Shown: one piece after another, positions 5,469-8,410 of the stretch
How positions within the stretch are numbered: position 1 is the stretch's first letter
How the letters are laid out: each line of letters begins with the position of its first letter
NCBI GenBank assembly: GCA_900553105.1
Contig: USCE01000047.1
Span: forward strand, 1 to 8,410
DNA: 8,410 bases
Direction: 5' to 3'
Source: an uncultured Sutterella sp.
GTDB lineage: Bacteria > Pseudomonadota > Gammaproteobacteria > Burkholderiales > Burkholderiaceae_F
Program-made: the position numbers and the translations under genes
The notes under the pieces: model-generated
The model's input: only the letters and a program-made list of their open reading frames with translations
Told to the model about the DNA's origin: nothing
Databases searched by the model: none

Positions 5469-5497
5469 TTGGCAATTCAAAAATATTGTAGTACATT
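5469..5497 (+). promoter_or_regulatory. Candidate promoter of the esterase-permease operon
   Basis: TTGGCA (5469-5474, five of six to -35) and TACATT (5492-5497, four of six to -10) are separated by the optimal 17 bases. Start would be near 5504, giving a leader of about 34 bases before the Shine-Dalgarno-led ATG at 5538. The same TTG at 5469 opens a longer ORF but would sit inside the -35. Confidence 0.52.
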
Positions 5498-5537
5498 ACC
5501 TAGCGAACAGGTAAACAAGCAATCAATGGAGGTTGCC

Positions 5538-6896
5538 ATGAAAGAACTTGAACTGTCGACGAGTCTGGGTCGACTCAAGGGTTTGGTCCGTGAAGAAGTT
5601 GCGATTTTTGACGGCGTGCCCTATGCCGCAGCGCCTGTCCGAGAGAATCGATTCAAGGTGCCTCAACCCGTTTGCGCTTGGGAAGGTGTGCGTGATTGTA
5701 CGAAAAACTATCCCGTTGCCCCGCAATCGGCTTCAGACTTAGAAGCGCCGATGGGGGCATTTCATCGAGAGCAAAGCGAAGACTGTTTGACGCTTCGTAT
5801 TTGTACGCCCGATGTGAAAGCCAAGTTGCCGGTTGCGGTGTGGTTTCACGGTGGGGCCAATATGAGCGGTGCGGGCAACATCGAATGGTATGACGGTTTT
5901 TCACTCGCAAAGCGTGGACCGATGGTTGTTGTGGGTGTGAACTTTCGCATTGCTGCGCTGGGCTTTTTGTATCACGAAGCGTTTAACACTGAAAACCTTT
6001 CTATCCAAGATCAGATCGCAGCGCTTCGTTGGATTCAAGACCATATTGCGGAGTTTGGCGGCGATCCCGACAATGTTACGCTATTTGGGCAATCGGCAGG
6101 CGGTAACGCCATCGTTCATATGATGAGCCTTGCCGAAACCGAGGGACTTTTCCACAAGGTGATTTTGGAAAGCCCGTCGATTGGACGAGCTAATCACACC
6201 ACGGCTGATGCGGCCGAAGTGGCTGAATGCATACTCGGTCATATGGGGCTGGATGTCAAGGCTGAACAATTCAAAGAACAGTTGTTGGAAAAAACACCTG
6301 AAGAGTTTTTGCAAGCTTCCTTGGCTGCGTACGGCGATCTAGGAAAGAAATATGCAGGTATGCTCTTTAAGCCGGTGATGGATGCTTGGAGTACGACGCA
6401 AACTACTATTGAGGCGGCCGTGCGCGAAGCGGCCCGGCGTCACTTAAAGATAGTGATTGGTACAACAGCCGATGAAGTTCATGCTTTCACGCTCGGACGA
6501 GATCCGGAGAGCGAAAAAGTCAATCACGCCGTCCAAAACGCACGTTATGACTTGCCGGCTCAGGAGTTTGCAGCTCGTGTCAAAGAAGCCGGGTGTGATG
6601 TCTGGAAGTATCGCTTTACTTGGAAAGCCAAAGACTCAATCTATGACTCTTGCCACACGATTGAATTGCCCTTTGTGTTCGGCACTTTTGATGCTTGGCG
6701 AGAAGCGGCAATGTTAGCCGGCACAACCGACGAAGAAGCCGATCGTTTAACCGAGACCATGCAATCGCTTTGGTGTCAGTTCATCACCCACGGCTCTTTC
6801 GATGCTAGTGTCTGGCCTCAATACTCTCGAGAAAATCCCCAACACAAGATCATCGACAATGCCGAAAACGGCATTCAAACGCTCGTGTTTAAGTAA
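5538..6896 (+). CDS. Type-B carboxylesterase (alpha/beta-hydrolase)
   Basis: A 452-residue serine esterase of the carboxylesterase/para-nitrobenzyl-esterase family, which cleaves carboxylic esters. Family landmarks from the chosen start: FDGVPYAAAP (25-34), EDCLTLRICTP (81-91), oxyanion-hole HGG (104-106), nucleophile Ser186 in GQSAGG, acidic residue Glu313 in TTADEVHAF, and His373 in DSCHTIELPFVFG, so the triad is complete. It is somewhat shorter than typical members (about 490-550 aa). ATG5538 is preferred because GGAGG (5528-5532) sits five bases upstream and conserved sequence begins soon after; ATG5526 and TTG5469 lack that site. No signal peptide is visible, so the enzyme is cytoplasmic and would act on an imported ester. 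The permease gene follows after 23 bases, probably as one operon. The substrate cannot be predicted. Confidence 0.9.
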   Translation: MKELELSTSLGRLKGLVREEVAIFDGVPYAAAPVRENRFKVPQPVCAWEGVRDCTKNYPVAPQSASDLEAPMGAFHREQSEDCLTLRICTPDVKAKLPVAVWFHGGANMSGAGNIEWYDGFSLAKRGPMVVVGVNFRIAALGFLYHEAFNTENLSIQDQIAALRWIQDHIAEFGGDPDNVTLFGQSAGGNAIVHMMSLAETEGLFHKVILESPSIGRANHTTADAAEVAECILGHMGLDVKAEQFKEQLLEKTPEEFLQASLAAYGDLGKKYAGMLFKPVMDAWSTTQTTIEAAVREAARRHLKIVIGTTADEVHAFTLGRDPESEKVNHAVQNARYDLPAQEFAARVKEAGCDVWKYRFTWKAKDSIYDSCHTIELPFVFGTFDAWREAAMLAGTTDEEADRLTETMQSLWCQFITHGSFDASVWPQYSRENPQHKIIDNAENGIQTLVFK

Positions 6897-6919
6897 CGAT
6901 TTTTTGTTCGGAGACAACC

Positions 6920-8320
6920 ATGTCTGGCACTAAAAAAAGTTTCATCGATAAGCTCTTTAGCTTCAATGTCCCGCACGTACTTGTGCTGATCATTGGCATT
7001 ATTTTGATTTGTTGCGGCCTTACTTATATTTTGCCCGCGGGTCTCTACGATATCGATCCGCAGACAGGTTTGGTCGTAGCCAACTCTTTCCACTACGTGG
7101 AGCCTAATCCGATCAGTCCCTGGCGAGCCTTGGTTGAAGTCACCAATGGTGTCGCTTCTCAAGGCGTCATTTTTGCTTTGCTCTTTATCATGGGGGGCTT
7201 AATTTACGTCGTCATTGACTCCGGGGCGGTCAATTCCATCATCAACTACTCGGTTTACAAACTCGAGGATCGCAGCATCACGGTACTCGTGCCGACGATT
7301 GTTGTGTTGATGTCAACAATCGGAGCACTGGCCGGTCAAGATTCTCTCGTGACGTTTGTTCTCGTGGGTTTGTTGCTTGTGAAAAAGCTCCGATTGGATA
7401 AGATCGCAGCACTATCGATTTTCTACTTGTCCTATATTACGGGTCAAGCCGCCGGTCCCACTGTGGCTATTATTTTGATGGCTCAAGAGACGGCGAATGT
7501 GGCTCCGATGTCGGGTTTGGGCGCTCGATTAATTGTTTGGGTTGCGCTGACCGCTTTGTGTGTTTTCTGGACTACTCGTTATTGTCTGCGCATTAAAGCT
7601 GATCCGAGTAAAAGTATTTTAGGTTACATGGAAGAGCCCGATGCCAACGAAGCCGCTTCAAAAGAAGTGCCAACGTTGGGTTTCAAGGAAATCGTGACCT
7701 TGTTGTGCATGCTCGTGCCGTTTGCTTTTTACGCTTGGGGAGCTGCGCTTTATGGTTGGGGATTTACGCAATTAATTGCCTTTGCGATGGTTGCTGTGCT
7801 TGTTGTGGGAGCCGCAAATCGCATGAATCCGAACAAGCTGGCAGTGACATTTTTAACGGGTGCCTCAGCCATGGGCGGCATTTGCTTGATGATCGGTTTT
7901 GCCAAAGTAGTGGGCATTGTGCTCACGGACGGTCGCATTCTGCATACGATTGCCTACGGTGCCGTAACAGTGATCGGTGGTTTAGGTGAAGCCTTTATCG
8001 CATCGGGCATTTTCTTGTTTACGACATTTATTAACCTTTTGATGCCTTCGGGCCCTGCCAAAGTGCCGATGCTCATCCCGCTTTTTGTTCCTGTGGCAGA
8101 CGTTTTGGGCATCACGCGTCAAGTGCTGTGCTTGGCTTTCCAATTAGGTGACGGTTTAACAAACTTCATCACGCCGGTCTCTGCAGTGCTGGCAGCAGCG
8201 TTGTCGATGTCCGGTGTCGATATTCGTCAGTGGTGGCGCTATGTGTTGCCATACACGGGGTGGGCGTTTGTCATAGCCATTATCGCCTTGACGATTTTGC
8301 AATACATGGGTTGGAATTAA
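6920..8320 (+). CDS. YfcC/DcuC-superfamily inner-membrane transporter
   Basis: A 466-residue polytopic membrane protein with about 11-13 hydrophobic segments, among them near residues 18-40, 80-100, 120-152, 160-187, 200-220, 257-277, 280-298, 308-335, 357-375, 383-427 and 442-462. A polar, acidic cytoplasmic-type loop lies at 223-255. Two family landmarks stand out: LMPSGPAKVPMLIPL (374-388) followed by ADVLGITRQ (393-401), and FQLGDGLTNFITP (407-419), typical of YfcC-like carriers annotated as C4-dicarboxylate anaerobic carriers or basic amino-acid antiporters. Length is normal. GGAG (6910-6913) lies six bases before the ATG. Its position behind a cytoplasmic esterase and opposite a GntR/FCD regulator suggests uptake of the ester or exchange of its product. 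Substrate and direction are unknown. Confidence 0.85.
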   Translation: MSGTKKSFIDKLFSFNVPHVLVLIIGIILICCGLTYILPAGLYDIDPQTGLVVANSFHYVEPNPISPWRALVEVTNGVASQGVIFALLFIMGGLIYVVIDSGAVNSIINYSVYKLEDRSITVLVPTIVVLMSTIGALAGQDSLVTFVLVGLLLVKKLRLDKIAALSIFYLSYITGQAAGPTVAIILMAQETANVAPMSGLGARLIVWVALTALCVFWTTRYCLRIKADPSKSILGYMEEPDANEAASKEVPTLGFKEIVTLLCMLVPFAFYAWGAALYGWGFTQLIAFAMVAVLVVGAANRMNPNKLAVTFLTGASAMGGICLMIGFAKVVGIVLTDGRILHTIAYGAVTVIGGLGEAFIASGIFLFTTFINLLMPSGPAKVPMLIPLFVPVADVLGITRQVLCLAFQLGDGLTNFITPVSAVLAAALSMSGVDIRQWWRYVLPYTGWAFVIAIIALTILQYMGWN

Positions 8321-8373
8321 ACATCTAACTTCCTGAATATCTCCCTTAGGCCGATCTCAAGACATGGTACGAG

Positions 8374-8410
8374 CTGTCTCTTATACACATCTGACGCTGC
8401 CGACGATAAG
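8374..8410 (+). other. Sequencing adapter contamination (Nextera/Tn5)
   Basis: CTGTCTCTTATACACATCT (8374-8392) is the engineered Tn5 mosaic end in reverse complement. It runs directly into GACGCTGCCGACGA (8393-8406), the rest of the Nextera read-1 transposase adapter. The last four bases, TAAG (8407-8410), would be the beginning of an i5 index. These 37 bases are artefact. Genomic sequence ends at or before 8373. Confidence 0.97.

Noticed and set aside
5469..5540. Longer esterase from TTG5469 or ATG5526
   Set aside because: The extra residues do not resemble the family, TTG5469 coincides with the -35 element, and GGAGG lies five bases from ATG5538.
5653..5910. Overlapping ORFs in both strands within the esterase gene
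   Set aside because: Out-of-frame shadows; the esterase frame carries all family motifs.
6858..6875. AATGCCG-AAAA-CGGCATT hairpin near the end of the esterase gene
   Set aside because: A seven-pair stem lying in coding sequence with no T-run; may be chance or an mRNA processing element, with nothing to support either.
8374..8392. Natural Tn5/IS50 end
   Set aside because: The 19-base sequence is the engineered mosaic end, and it continues into adapter sequence rather than IS50.

Overview
This window most likely comes from a Betaproteobacterium of the Burkholderiales, and a gut-type Sutterellaceae member (Sutterella/Parasutterella-like) is my best guess. The basis is the InfC, L35 and L20 sequences, the order thrS-infC-rpmI-rplT, intermediate GC and mostly Shine-Dalgarno-led genes. 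The genus is inference. The right edge is a contig end: bases 8374-8410 are Nextera/Tn5 sequencing adapter, not genome.

Layout. Bases 1-879 hold the 3' part of an iron-containing alcohol dehydrogenase (YqhD/BDH-like), cut by the window edge. A 250-base gap follows, with a promoter, a 13-codon leader ORF containing four consecutive threonine codons, and an intrinsic terminator that ends 21 bases before thrS. Then come thrS (1130-3043), its own terminator, a promoter candidate, infC (start at a rare AUA/AUC codon near 3248), a 180-base structured leader, rpmI and rplT, closed by a strong terminator. The pheS-pheT-ihfA genes that commonly follow rplT in proteobacteria are not here. Instead a convergent gntR-type regulator lies on the minus strand. 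It is divergent from a two-gene unit made of a type-B carboxylesterase and a YfcC/DcuC-like permease.

How the parts work together. The left half is a translation-factor cluster with three layers of apparent feedback: threonine-codon attenuation in front of thrS, a non-AUG start codon for infC (the family's way of letting IF3 limit its own synthesis), and a folded leader before rpmI-rplT that is a candidate L20-responsive element. The right half looks like a small catabolic module: a FadR/FCD-type GntR regulator facing an importer plus a cytoplasmic esterase, with operator-like inverted repeats in the shared intergenic region. Its substrate cannot be read from sequence.

The most notable item is the thrS leader. 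It has all parts of a classical ribosome-mediated attenuator (promoter, Thr-run leader peptide, 1:2, 2:3 and 3:4 pairings). E. coli controls thrS differently (translational operator) and Firmicutes use T-boxes. No phage, CRISPR, IS element or RNA gene was seen.
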